NCBI GenBank assembly: GCA_963838235.1
Contig: CAWIQJ010000005.1
Location: 186,001-250,000 of the forward strand
Source: JAFECT01 sp963838235
GTDB taxonomy: Bacteria; Pseudomonadota; Alphaproteobacteria; Caulobacterales; Caulobacteraceae
Length of the DNA: 64,000 bases
Direction of reading: 5' to 3'
Shown one piece after another: positions 54,011 through 63,427 of this stretch. The position numbers and the translations under genes are program-made. How positions within the stretch are numbered: position 1 is the stretch's first letter; each line of letters starts with the position of its first letter. Below the pieces are notes generated by a model, which searched no databases, was not told the origin of the DNA, and saw only the letters and a program-made list of their open reading frames with translations.

Positions 54011-54489
54011 TCGATCATGTCCGAGGTTGTGGATGTGAGGGTGCAGCTGGGCGCAAAGTTCACGCCCATAATCGACAGGTTACAGGGGTAGGTGGCAGTG
54101 GCCGTCGCAGTGCCGCCGGAGGCGGTGGAGAGAGCGGTCGTGCAAGCCGCGTCGCTCGCGCACGCCACGCTGTTGACGGAAAGGGTTACGGTGACGCTCC
54201 CGGCCGTCAGGTTTGCGGCGGAGGTCTTCACGGCGGAGACGGACGTCGTGTAAGGCGTCGTCGCAGCCCGGCTGATGGCGAACTGGCGACCGCCGGAGCG
54301 TACGCCGTCGGTCAGCTCGAGATAGTTGTTGATGGTGATGCCGAACTGGAAGAGGCCGCACACCAGGAACAACAGGAAGGGCACGATCAAGGCGAACTCG
54401 ACGGCGGAGGCGCCGGAGTCGCTCTTCTGGAATCTGACGCCCGCACGAACAGCGGCGCCGACTCTCCTATGCAGGATGCTTGGCTTCAT
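54007..54489 (-). CDS. TadE-like pseudopilin
   Basis: A 160-residue protein with the prepilin-like segment DSGASAVEFALIVPFLLFLV near the N-terminus, whose Glu follows the cleavage region, and a cysteine-containing periplasmic part. It is transcribed with the TadG-vWA gene. The promoter region, 54490-54820, holds no other gene. Confidence 0.85.
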   Translation of the reverse strand: MKPSILHRRVGAAVRAGVRFQKSDSGASAVEFALIVPFLLFLVCGLFQFGITINNYLELTDGVRSGGRQFAISRAATTPYTTSVSAVKTSAANLTAGSVTVTLSVNSVACASDAACTTALSTASGGTATATATYPCNLSIMGVNFAPSCTLTSTTSDMIE

Positions 54490-54819
54490 GGCCTCGCCCC
54501 AGTGCCTCTCGTCTACACATTGGCGGCCAGAATGGTCGATCTCGGCTAAGAAACCGTGCAGACGCAGGGTTAAGGCCGGTTATCCATCCCGCACGCGGGC
54601 GGTCTTGCGGGACCGGTTCGCCGCCGCGGCCAAGCGGGGTCTGCGCCTTGACAGGCAAGGCGTCGCGACGCCGGCGACCGGTTTGCTTAACGCGTCGTAT
54701 TCCTTGGCTGTTACGCCGCCATTAGGGACGTCCGTATAAAATCTTTCCAATTGGTATTCCGGTCGTCGCGGGACGAAGGGACCGGGATTGCCCGCCTCGC
54801 CGCAACGGGGCGCACGCGG

Positions 54820-54890
54820 AAAAAAGAGAACATGAACACGAAGGACGCGAAGAAACACGAAGACCACGAAGAAGAAGGATGGCGGCTTCG
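54820..54890. repeat. ACACGAAG-type tandem repeat
   Basis: Imperfect short repeats of (G)AACACGAAG / GACGCGAAG / CACGAAGACC occur in the run from about 54830 to 54878. Similar runs are spread through many alphaproteobacterial intergenic regions and are often misannotated as short proteins. I treat it as non-coding. The rest of 54490-55090 contains nothing I can support as a gene. Confidence 0.5.
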
Positions 54891-55090
54891 CCGCCGGCTC
54901 TGGCGGGCGACATGTCGCAGGGGCAGGACGCCCAAATCCCCTATTATTGGGTAGCGCGTCGCGAGGGGGACTCCGCCCGAGTGATCGCTGATCTATCGCG
55001 AGCGCGGCCTTTTCCTGAGACTTTCTCCGGCCTTAGCAAGCGTTGTCGTGTGGCGTCGGAGCGTCGGTGTGATGACCCCGCCTTGGGGGC

Positions 55091-55435
55091 GTGCGCCGCT
55101 CGCAGCGTCGGGGGGGTTCGTTGGCGACCTACAGGAAACCTGGGACGAGGCCGGCTTGGGCCGCCGAGGCGGCGGAGTTTCTGAACGTCCGCGCGGCGCC
55201 GCCGGCCGGCGCCGTTTTCCAATCGCCGTGCGCCGGCGCGCCAGCCCCTCTGACCGAGATCGAGCACCAGGTCGTCCGCCGGCTGGCTCGCGGACAGAGC
55301 GCCTCGGCGATCGCCGACAGCCTGGGAACCACGGCCCTGGCCGTGCGCGTTCTCATCAAACGCGCCTATGCGGCTCTTGACGTCCGGACGAAGGCGCAAC
55401 TGCTCGCGCGGTCGGGCGGTCACCGGATCCACTGA
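55091..55435 (+). CDS. Short LuxR-type HTH protein
   Basis: 114 residues. The C-terminal ~60 residues form a LuxR-like HTH: LTEIEHQVVRRLARGQSASAIADSLGTTALAVRVLIKRAYAALDV. It aligns with the HTH of the regulator at 51826-52440, sharing the VRRL-x2-G-x-SA and IKRAYA-x-L positions. No sensor domain is present. The N-terminus is poorly defined; a TTG near 55126 is an alternative start. It may be a stand-alone DNA-binding protein or a fragment. Confidence 0.55.
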   Translation: MRRSQRRGGSLATYRKPGTRPAWAAEAAEFLNVRAAPPAGAVFQSPCAGAPAPLTEIEHQVVRRLARGQSASAIADSLGTTALAVRVLIKRAYAALDVRTKAQLLARSGGHRIH

Positions 55436-55588
55436 GGCGCGATTTCACGCCCCCCGGGCGGCGACCCGGCGCATCGACCCCGTTTGCGCCGCGGCGGATT
55501 CGAAGAAATTCGATCATTTAAGTGGAACCTCCCGCGCGCCCGCGCGTTTCGTGCGCTCGCGCGGGGTGTGTTCCGGAGGCCAGGCTTC

Positions 55589-55993
55589 ATGCACAAGGAC
55601 GGGTCCGGCCCAGGGCTGGGGCGGGGACGAAAGACGATCTCCGGGGCGGATTCCGCCAGCGAAAACAACCTCGACTGTCCCACCGACGCCGAACGCGTCG
55701 AGCCGCGCGAGGTTGAGCGCCTCTGCCGGGAAGGGGCCAGCCTGATCGACCTGCGGGCGCCGCAGGCCTTTGCCGCCGGGCATTTGCCGGACGCCGTCAA
55801 TGTGACCGCCGACGCCCTGATCGAACGGCCCACCCGGGCACGGTGCGCGGTCATCCTCTACGACCAGGACGGCGACCTCATCGCGCGCCGCTGCAGCGCC
55901 CTGCGCGAGGCGGTGGGCGAGTTGGAGTTCTTCGTGCTCGACGGCGGCCTCAGGGCCTGGATCGACGCCGGACTGCCGCTCGAAACACAGTGA
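55589..55993 (+). CDS. Rhodanese-like domain protein lacking the catalytic cysteine
   Basis: 134 residues with the rhodanese pattern LIDLRAPQAFAAGHLPDAVN and RCSALREAVGELEFFVLDGG with LRAWIDAGLPLE. In active single-domain rhodaneses the loop carries a Cys after the strand (YCxxGxR). Here the strand reads VILYDQDGDLIARR, so Asp replaces that Cys. Sulfur transfer is therefore unlikely; a regulatory or binding role is inferred. GGAGG lies upstream of ATG 55589. Confidence 0.7.
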   Translation: MHKDGSGPGLGRGRKTISGADSASENNLDCPTDAERVEPREVERLCREGASLIDLRAPQAFAAGHLPDAVNVTADALIERPTRARCAVILYDQDGDLIARRCSALREAVGELEFFVLDGGLRAWIDAGLPLETQ

Positions 55994-56008
55994 GGCGCGT
56001 CATCGACG

Positions 56009-56029
56009 CCCATACCCTTTTATGGGTAT
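56009..56029. other. Overlapping inverted repeat upstream of the TadG-like gene
   Basis: CCCATA/TATGGG and ATACCC/GGGTAT are two interlocked inverted pairs about 80 bp before the TadG-like start. GGGTATCA occurs here and again upstream of pilA near 63666-63673, so a shared site for tad promoters is possible. Confidence 0.4.
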
Positions 56030-56112
56030 CAAGACCTCGAGACCGTTGTGATATTTGATAAACCCTAATCCGGCCAGCCGGGGGGCGGCGCCCAGCGCCG
56101 CAGGAGGGTCTT

Positions 56113-57493
56113 TTGAACAACGGGTCGCATCGATTCCTGCGCCATTCCGCTCGCGCTTCTGCGCGGGCTGTTTGCGTTCGGCGGCGACCGCCGCGGCAAC
56201 ATCGCGGCGATGACCGCTCTGCTGATCGTGCCGCTCGCGGGCGCCATGGGCATGGCGATCGAGACGGCCGATTGGTACCTGAACCAGCGCGCCATTCAGA
56301 ACGCGGCGGACTCGGCCGCGCTCGCGGCGGGGTTCAACGGCGGCACCGCGACGTCGGCGACCTGCGCATCACCCGGGACCTTCGATTGCGAAGCGAAGGC
56401 GGTTGCGGCCAAGTACGGTTTCACCAACGGACTGAATAACGTGATCGGTGTCCGCCACCTGCATGGCGACCACGGCGGTCGGCAATTGCTCGGCGGGCAC
56501 GTGTCCAGGCGGGGCGACGTCCTGTTACACGGTGAGCATCACCAAGAAACTGCCGATCTCACTCACCGCGCTCGTGGGTTTCCAGGGCACGACGACCATC
56601 GGATCGCAGAAAGCCGTGCTCATCGCGGCCAGCGCCACCTCTCAGCCCGGCGCGGCTGCGACCGGCGGCGGCTGCATGCTCGCTCTCAACAAAGGCAACG
56701 TAACCGGCTTCAGCGTCACCGGCATTACAACTCTGACCCTGAATAGCTGCGGTCTCTACGATAACGCCACCGGGTCGGATGCGTTTGACGTGTCCGGGAT
56801 CGCCAACATCACCGCTTCGGCGATCGATATATCGGGCGGCAAAACCATAAGCGGAATATTCACGTCGACCCCGACGCCTACGACCGGCGCGTCCGCGACG
56901 TCGGACCCTTACGCCAGCGATAGCGTGAGCGTCGGCAGCGGTTGCGATCAGACCAACAAGGTCGTCAATTCGAACACGACCTTTACGGCGACCGGTTCCA
57001 CACCCTACGTCTTCTGTGGCGGCCTCAGCGCCCCCGGCACGGCCACGATCACGCTGAATCCCGGAATCTTATGTCATAAAAACCGGAAACCTTTCGTTGA
57101 CCGGCATCGACACCATCCAGGCCACCGGCGGGGTGACGATTTACCTGACCGGCGGAGCGGTCCCTGTGCTGTCGGGGATCGATACAATAAACATCGTCGC
57201 ACCCACCACCGGTCCGACCGCGGGACTCCGCGATCTGGGAAGATGCGGCCTCCAGTCCCGGCTCCAATATCAACTTTTCCGGCATATCGGGCTTGAACTT
57301 CACGGGCGCGCTCTACTTTCCCGACAATACGCTCACCATCGGCGGTATCGGCAGCGGCTCCAACACGTGTGGTCAGGTCATCGCCGACAAGATCGTCGAT
57401 AACGGCATCTTGAGTGTCGGCTCCAGCTGCGCCGGGACCGGCGTAAAGCCGATCGGCGGCACGCCGGGTTCGGTGACCAGACTTATCCTTTGA
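56113..57493 (+). CDS. TadG-like pilus assembly protein, frameshifted
   Basis: The N-terminal region in the main frame reads DRRGNIAAMTALLIVPLAGA, then MAIETADWYLNQRAIQNAADSAALAAGF, the TadG/Tad-domain signature. Later frames give SATCMATTAVGNCSAGTCPG, LALNKGNVTGFSVTGITTLT and TGALYFPDNTLTIGGIGSGS. These are repeated short beta-strand segments, as in a right-handed beta-helix or polysaccharide-like domain. Frame changes lie near 56165, 56440, 57075 and 57235. TTG start behind GGAGGGT. Likely about 455 residues when intact. Confidence 0.72.
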
Positions 57494-57500
57494 GCGCCGT

Positions 57501-58086
57501 ATGCCGATGACGTCTGTGATTTTGAGGCCCACTATCGCGTTACGGGCGATCGCCCGTGTCGTGCGAAGGCTCGCCAGGGCGGACCGCGGCGCGGCCGCGG
57601 CCGAGTTCGCCATCGTCGTGACGATCCTGGTCTATATGCTACTCAACGTCGTCGATCTCGGCATGTACGTCTATGCCCGGATGCAGGTGGAGAACGCCGC
57701 GCAAGCCGCGGCTGAAAAGGTGGTCGTCGCTTGTGAATTCGACTTCGAAGTCCGACGTCACGACGAGTTGCAGCGGCATCGCGGCGACGATCACTAGCGC
57801 CGCGCAGAACACGTCGCTTGGCACGTCCGTTACCGCCGCGATCTCCACATCGCCTGCCGAGGGTTGGTATTGCTCCAATGCGAGCGCGGCCCTCATGCCG
57901 TCTTCGACCTCGATAAGCGCGGCCCAGCCGACCTGTGCGTCGACGGTGACCGGAAACACCAGCAACGCGGGCGATTATCTGCCGATCACGGCAACCTACA
58001 CCTATAGTCCGCTTTTCCCTGGCGGCACGGCAGCGAGCCTGCTCAGCAGCACCATCACCAAGACCGTCTGGATCAGGGTGGAATAG
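57501..58086 (+). CDS. TadE-like pseudopilin, one frame break
   Basis: The N-terminal segment ADRGAAAAEFAIVVTILVYM has the pseudopilin Glu after the small residues, followed by LLNVVDLGMYVYARMQVENAAQAAAEK, typical of TadE. After a break near 57735 the other frame continues SGIAATITSAAQNTSLGTSV to TITKTVWIRVE. Length across frames is about 194 residues. It starts 8 bp after the TadG-like stop and ends 1 bp before the next TadE-like start. Confidence 0.75.
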
Positions 58087-58087
58087 C

Positions 58088-58504
58088 GTGCGCAGAAAGG
58101 TGCAATCGGATCTGCTGCGCGATACACAAGGTGGAAGCGCCACCGAATTCGCCGTGGTCGTTCCGATCTTCTTCGCCCTGGTCTTTGCGATCATCCACCT
58201 GAGCTTCATTCTCTGGGGCGAGACCAGCCTCCACTGGGCCACAGAAACCGCGGCGCGCTGCGCATCCATCAACGCGCCCCTGTCGGGGGCCACCGGCGCC
58301 TGCGCGACCTCCGGCAGCACGACGAACGCGACGGTCAAGGCCTATGCGGCGACCCAGTATCACGGACCGAATGTCTCGCCGGTGTTCACCGCCAATATCG
58401 CGGCTACGTGCGGAAAGCTGGTCTCGGCGACGGCGACCTATCAGCTGAACGCGGTGGTCGCCTCGGTCCCGGTGACCCTGAACGCAAAGTCCTGTTATCC
58501 CTGA
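58088..58504 (+). CDS. TadE-like pseudopilin, intact
   Basis: 138 residues from GTG 58088. The pilin-like segment is TQGGSATEFAVVVPIFFALV, then FAIIHLSFILWGETSLHWAT and a soluble C-terminus with cysteines (RCASINA, GACATSG, ATCGKLV, KSCYP). The block TadG-TadE-TadE is the second tad minor-pilin set in the window. Confidence 0.85.
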   Translation: MRRKVQSDLLRDTQGGSATEFAVVVPIFFALVFAIIHLSFILWGETSLHWATETAARCASINAPLSGATGACATSGSTTNATVKAYAATQYHGPNVSPVFTANIAATCGKLVSATATYQLNAVVASVPVTLNAKSCYP

Positions 58505-58596
58505 GGTCGGCTTCACCGTGTCCCACGATTTCCGAGGCGCTCCGACCCTGGGCCCGTCCACAGCGGGACCCCGCTTGTTCAGCGCGCGGCGCAGGC

Positions 58597-59357
58597 ATGA
58601 CCTATCTGATCCTTGCCCTGTTCACGCTCGCCGCGATCACTGCGCTCGAGACGCGCTGGCCGGGGCGGTCCGAGACGCCGCAGCGCCTGCTCAATATCGT
58701 GGTCTGGATCGCAGGCCTTGCGGTTGCGGTGCTGCTCGTGCCCACGGTTTCGCTCGGGGTGACGCAGCTTGCGCATCGCTTCGGCGTGCCGAGTCTCGGC
58801 GTCGGCCTTTGGCCGCTGTGGCTCGGCCTGCCGCTGTTTTTCTGGTGATGGACTTTGGTGAGTTCGCCTTTCATCGCGCCCAGCACGCCATCCCCTGGCT
58901 CTGGAAGATGCACGCCCTGCACCATTCCGATCCGTGCATGAGCGCAACGACGGCGCAACGGCATTGGTGGGGCGACCAGTTGCTCAAGGCGGTGACGATC
59001 TGGCCGGCCGTCGCCCTCCTGCTGGGGCCGAGCGTGGAGATAACCGCGGCATGGGGGGCGGTGTCGGTCTACCATATCTTCGTGCACGCCAATCTGAAGG
59101 TGAACTACGGACGCTTCAGCGTGGTGCTGAACAATCCGGCCTATCACCGCATCCATCACGCGCGCTCGCCGGAGCACTACGATACGAATTTCGCCGCGCT
59201 GTTTCCGGTCTATGACCTGATTTTCGGAAGCTACCGCCGGCCCAGGACCTTCGAAGAAACCGGCCTCGAGCGCACTGCCGAGAATGTGGCCGAGGCGGTG
59301 CTTTGGCCCCTGCGACTGAGGGCCAAGGCGCCGGCGTCCGGCTCGAGCCGCGTCTGA
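58597..59357 (+). CDS. Fatty acid hydroxylase / sterol desaturase family protein, one frame break
   Basis: A membrane di-iron enzyme. The N-terminal helices (TYLILALFTLAAITALE, LLNIVVWIAGLAVAVLLVPT) end in LPLFF in one frame; the other frame continues LVMDFGEFAFHRAQHAIPWL. Histidine clusters are HRAQH, HALHH and, near the C-terminus, YHRIHH. Total length is about 253 residues. The break lies in a T-run near 58846, where one extra T would restore LFFLVMDFGEF. The reaction is not assigned; hydroxylation or desaturation of a lipid or carotenoid is plausible. Confidence 0.8.
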
Positions 59358-59399
59358 CCCGCCGCCGGCCGTTAGGAAAACCGAAACGCGAACGCGGCC

Positions 59400-60405
59400 A
59401 TGCATGAGACCATGTCCGACGCCGCACCCTCCGACGTCCCGTTCCTCGAGGTCGTCTCCCTGGCGAAGCAATATGCCGGCGGGGGCGGGATCAGCGACGT
59501 GACCCTGACCGCGCCGGCCGGCAGCATCACCGCCTTCATCGGGGTGAACGGGGCGGGGAAGTCGACCACCCTGCGCTGCATCCTGGGTTTGATTCCGGCC
59601 GACGCCGGTGAGATCAGCCTGTTCGGCCGCAAGGCCGGACCGGAGACGCGCCGCAAGGTTGGGTTTCTCCCCGAAGAGCGGGGCCTGTTTCCGCGCGAGC
59701 GGGCGCGCGAGGCCATCGCCTTTCACGCGCGGCTGAAGGGCTTCGACAAACGTCACGCGCTTTACGCCGCCGACCGCTTGCTCGAACGCATCGGCCTGGG
59801 CGGGCGCACCCGCGCGCGCATTGAAGAACTGTCTAAGGGCAACGCCCAGCGGGTGCAGATCCTGTGCGCCCTGGCCCATGCGCCGGAACTGCTGATCCTC
59901 GACGAGCCGCTGTCGGGCCTCGATCCCGTCGGTCAGAGCGAGATTCTCTCCCTGTTCGCCGAATTCCGCGCGAGCGGCGGGGCCATCCTGTTTTCGACCC
60001 ACTCCATGGCCGCCGCCGAGAGCCTCTGCGACCGCGTCGCCATGCTGGCGGGGGGCCGCACGGTCTTCCACGGCCCGGTCGAGGACGCCGCGCGCCTGGC
60101 GCCCCACGGCGTCGTGGTGGTCACCGCCGACGAAGCCGGCCTGATCGGCGCCGCCGAATGCGGTGGGCGGCGCGGCCGAACCGCTGCCTGCGCGGATGGG
60201 CGACGCCAGACGCTGGCGTATCCTGTTGCCGCGCGAGGTGACCGCGCCCGCCCTGATGCGCGCGCTCGCCGACCGCGCGGTGCCGATCTTCGCGTTCGAG
60301 CCGATCAAGGAGGACCTTGAGGGCGCGTTCTGGACGCTGGCGGCGAGCGCAGAGCCGGCGAAGCTCGTCGCAACCGAAGGGTCCGCGCTGGACCGCGCCG
60401 CGTGA
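59400..60405 (+). CDS. ABC transporter ATP-binding protein (NatA-like), one frame break
   Basis: Walker A is ITAFIGVNGAGKSTTLRCIL, the signature is ELSKGNAQRVQILCALAHAP and Walker B is ELLILDEPLSGLDPVGQ, with the H-loop in ILFSTHSMAAAE. The C-terminus (LLPREVTAPALMRALADRAV, EPIKEDLEGAFWTLAA) follows a break near 60165. Length across frames is about 335 residues, including a C-terminal domain common in Na+/lipid exporter ATPases. The partner permease is at 61141-62328. Confidence 0.85.
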
Positions 60406-61031
60406 GTGAATCCCCCGCGCCCGCGACTGACGTCAGGGTGCGCATTCTCGACATCGCCGAGCGGGTGTTGATCCTCATCCTGTTCGCCGGCCTGGTCGCC
60501 AACATCCGCCACGGCCTTGTGCTCAGGCCCGCCAATGTGATCCTGGTCGTTCACGAGGCGCTGACCGTCTTTTTCATCCTCACCCGGCGCAAGGCGACCC
60601 GGCTCACCCTGCGGCCGCTGGATTGGATCGCGGCCATTCTCGGAAGCGGGCTGCCGTTGATCGTGCGTCCGGGCGGCCCTCAATACCTGGATCCGGCGGT
60701 CGGGACGACCCTGATGGCGGGAGGCTTCCTGCTGGCGCTTTCGTCTCTCTTGTTCCTGCGCCGCAGTTTCGGAATGGCGGCGGCGAACCGCGGCGTCGTT
60801 CAGGGTGGTCCGTACCGTTTCGTGCGGCACCCGATCTATCTCGGCTACCTTTGCGCCCACCTCGGCTTCTTCCTGAACAATCCATCGTGGTGGAACGCCG
60901 GCGTCTATCTGGCCGCCACCGGATTTCAGATCTACCGGATCCTCGCTGAGGAGCGGGTGCTCACGGACGACCCGGTTTATGCCGAGTACCGCCGGAAGGT
61001 GCGCTGGCGTCTCGCGCCGGGCGTGTTCTGA
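60402..61031 (+). CDS. Isoprenylcysteine/phospholipid methyltransferase-like membrane protein
   Basis: 209 residues with several helices and the conserved C-terminal motif GGPYRFVRHPIYLGYLCAHL of ICMT/PEMT-type SAM methyltransferases. GTG start in a GTGA overlap with the ABC ATPase stop, so it is coupled to the transporter. The substrate is unknown; a lipid methyl transfer is the family norm. Confidence 0.8.
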   Translation: MSESPAPATDVRVRILDIAERVLILILFAGLVANIRHGLVLRPANVILVVHEALTVFFILTRRKATRLTLRPLDWIAAILGSGLPLIVRPGGPQYLDPAVGTTLMAGGFLLALSSLLFLRRSFGMAAANRGVVQGGPYRFVRHPIYLGYLCAHLGFFLNNPSWWNAGVYLAATGFQIYRILAEERVLTDDPVYAEYRRKVRWRLAPGVF

Positions 61032-61140
61032 CCCGCGCCGATAGCGTTAGCGCTTCCTAAACCGGGTGCGAGCCATACGGGCCTATGGCGACGCTTATGA
61101 TGGCTCGGCGGATGAAGCCTGCGGTGCGGACGATCGCGCC

Positions 61141-62328
61141 GTGACCGGCCCCGTCTGGCTGATTGCCGAGCGCGAGTTCCGCGCCTACGCCGCAACCGCG
61201 AGCTTCTGGGTCGCGCTGGTAATCGGTCCGGTGGCCATGGCCGTGGTCCTGGCCCTGGTCGCCGCCACCTCCAAGCCCGCCCTACCGACCCCCATCGAAA
61301 TCCACGCCGACGACCCGCGCCTGACCGCAGCGGTCCAGGCCGCGGTGCTGGAGGCCGGCGGAGTGGAGGATCGTCACTACCGGATCGTCCCGGCCTCGGG
61401 CGCCGCGCAACCCGCGTCCGCGTCCACGGTGTCCGTGTCGACGGCGCCGGACGGGACGGTGGAGGCCCTGTTCAGCGGCGACTTCCCGCTCTCCAAGGTC
61501 GGCCGCCGCCTGGTGGCGCGCACGCTGGAGCGGGACGCGGCCGTGGCGGCCCTGAAATCCGCCGCCGCCTCACCGGGCAGGGTGAGGGTGCGCGAACTCG
61601 CGGTCGCGCCGCCGCCGGCGAAGGTCGACCGCGGGACCATGAGCCGCTTCGCCCTGGTCATGATGCTGTGGCTGACCCTGACCGGTTCCCTGGGGATGCT
61701 GCTACAAGCGGTGGTGCGCGAAAGGACCAACCGCGCGCTCGAAAGCCTGCTGGCCGCCGCTCGGCCGTGGCAGATCGTCTTCGGCAAGCTGGTCGGCGTC
61801 GGCGCCGTGTCGCTCCTGGTGCTGGCGGCCTGGCTCGGCTCGACCGCAGTGTTGGCGCCTCTGATGCCGGCGACGGGAAGCTACGCGGGGAGCCTCATTC
61901 GGGGGCTCGCCGAACCGCTCCTGCTTCTGCGCGCCGGGATCATCTATGTCGCGGCCTTCGCTTTTTACGGCCTGGTGACCGTCGCCGTCGGCGCGGTCGC
62001 CCGGGACACCGCGGCGGCGCAGAACCTCTCGCGTCCGATGTTCGCCGTGCTGCTCGCCGCCTTCTTCGCCGCGCTCGCCGCGGCCGGGGGCGGCGGCGGT
62101 CAGCTTGCTTGGCTGGTCTATGTCGCGCCGTTCACGCCGTTCATGCTGCTGCTCGAACCGTCCGGAACCTACAGCGTCTGGACGGAGTTCGTCGCGCTGG
62201 CGCTGATGGGCGTGGCGACCGTGCTCGCCTGCAGGGTCGCGATCCGCGGCCTGCAGCTTTCCAGCGGAGGCTCACCCAAACATAAGCCCGCCCCAAGTGC
62301 GCGCCGGTCGGCGCCGGCGCCGACCTGA
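61141..62328 (+). CDS. ABC-2 type permease (NatB-like)
   Basis: 395 residues from GTG 61141. One N-terminal helix (TASFWVALVIGPVAMAVVLA) is followed by a large periplasmic loop (about 45-165), then five or more C-terminal helices: ALVMMLWLTLTGSLGMLLQA, VGAVSLLVLAAWLGSTAVLA, AAFAFYGLVTVAVGAVA, MFAVLLAAFFAALAAAG and FVALALMGVATVLACRVAI. This is the architecture of NatB/ABC-2 exporters. It pairs with the ATPase at 59400. Confidence 0.82.
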   Translation: MTGPVWLIAEREFRAYAATASFWVALVIGPVAMAVVLALVAATSKPALPTPIEIHADDPRLTAAVQAAVLEAGGVEDRHYRIVPASGAAQPASASTVSVSTAPDGTVEALFSGDFPLSKVGRRLVARTLERDAAVAALKSAAASPGRVRVRELAVAPPPAKVDRGTMSRFALVMMLWLTLTGSLGMLLQAVVRERTNRALESLLAAARPWQIVFGKLVGVGAVSLLVLAAWLGSTAVLAPLMPATGSYAGSLIRGLAEPLLLLRAGIIYVAAFAFYGLVTVAVGAVARDTAAAQNLSRPMFAVLLAAFFAALAAAGGGGGQLAWLVYVAPFTPFMLLLEPSGTYSVWTEFVALALMGVATVLACRVAIRGLQLSSGGSPKHKPAPSARRSAPAPT

Positions 62329-62335
62329 GGCGCCC

Positions 62336-63427
62336 ATGAGCAGCCGGACCTGGCGCCTGAGAGCCATCGCGATCAGCGCGGCGCCCATGGCGATCTTCGG
62401 GCTCGTGGTGATAGCCACGGCCGGAATTCCCGTCGGGCAAACCTTGTCGCTCGTGAGCGACTATATCCTGCTGGCGGCGGCTGTCTGGTGCGTGGTGGTG
62501 ATCGGGCCGCTGTTGACGGTGACCGCGCGCCCGCTGCTGAAGCGGACCTTCTCCGACAGCCCACTATTGCTTGTTCGACGCGCCGTCCAAAGGCGCTGGA
62601 CCGACGATTATTTCCTGTCGCTGGTCTGGCCCATGCTGCTGTTCGGCCTCCTGTTCGGCTTTCTGGCCGTCTTCAAGCAAACGGTGCTGCGCCGGCACGG
62701 CTTTGCGGACGACGCACTGTTCGCCTCCTGGGACAAGGCGCTGTTCTTCGGAATCCAGCCCTGGCGGCTCACCCACGCCCTGCCGGCCCCCTGGACGACC
62801 CTGGCGCTCGGCCGGGTCTATGCGTTCTGGTACGTGCCGGTGATCGGCGCCCTGTTGCCCTGCGCCTTCCGTCGCGGATCGCTCGAACTCAGGACACGCT
62901 ATCTCCTGGCCTTCGTCGGCTGCTGGACCCTCATCGGCGGTCTGCTGGCCTATCTGCTGCCTTCCGCAGGGCCCTGTTTCGCTGAGGCCTTTCATCCCGG
63001 GATGACGGAATACCGGCCTCTGCTCGCGGCGCTCCAGGGCGATAATCTGCAGCTGGCGCGGACGGCGCCCGGAGTGCACACCTACGCCCTCGCCACCCAG
63101 GACTATCTGCTGCGGCTTCATCAGACCGGATCGCTGGGCTTCGGAGGCGGCATCTCCGCCATGCCGTCGATGCACGTCACCCAAGCGACCTTGATCGCCG
63201 CCGGCGCCTTCGCGGTCGGACGGCGGTTGGGTTGGATCGCGACCGTCTATGCCGCGGTGGTGTACGTGGGGTCGATCCACCTCGGATGGCACTACGCCAT
63301 CGACGGTATCGTAGGCGGGGCTTCGGCGCTGGTCGTCTGGACCCTGGCGGGTGTGGTCACGCGGGCGCTTCTTCGCCCGCGAACCCTGGGATTGCGACGA
63401 GATGACGCGCCGTCCGTCGATCCTTGA
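62336..63427 (+). CDS. PAP2 superfamily phosphatase (AUR1-like inositolphosphotransferase type)
   Basis: 363 residues with six or more membrane segments. The phosphatase motifs are GISAMPSMHVTQATLIAAGA (PSMH) and IHLGWHYAIDGIVGGASAL (HxxxD); an upstream RVYAFWYVPVIGALLP fits the first motif region. Long N-terminal helices resemble the AUR1/Ipt1-type PAP2 branch, which transfers headgroups to sphingolipids or related lipids. Last gene of the lipid block before the pilA promoter. Confidence 0.8.
   Translation: MSSRTWRLRAIAISAAPMAIFGLVVIATAGIPVGQTLSLVSDYILLAAAVWCVVVIGPLLTVTARPLLKRTFSDSPLLLVRRAVQRRWTDDYFLSLVWPMLLFGLLFGFLAVFKQTVLRRHGFADDALFASWDKALFFGIQPWRLTHALPAPWTTLALGRVYAFWYVPVIGALLPCAFRRGSLELRTRYLLAFVGCWTLIGGLLAYLLPSAGPCFAEAFHPGMTEYRPLLAALQGDNLQLARTAPGVHTYALATQDYLLRLHQTGSLGFGGGISAMPSMHVTQATLIAAGAFAVGRRLGWIATVYAAVVYVGSIHLGWHYAIDGIVGGASALVVWTLAGVVTRALLRPRTLGLRRDDAPSVDP

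Noticed and set aside
54711..54954. Short ORFs in several frames around the ACACGAAG repeats
   Set aside because: Their proteins are translations of a dispersed DNA repeat and have no proper ribosome-binding site or conserved fold.
58602..60860. 752-residue open frame on the minus strand
   Set aside because: It is opposite the hydroxylase and ABC ATPase, both of which have full sets of family motifs.
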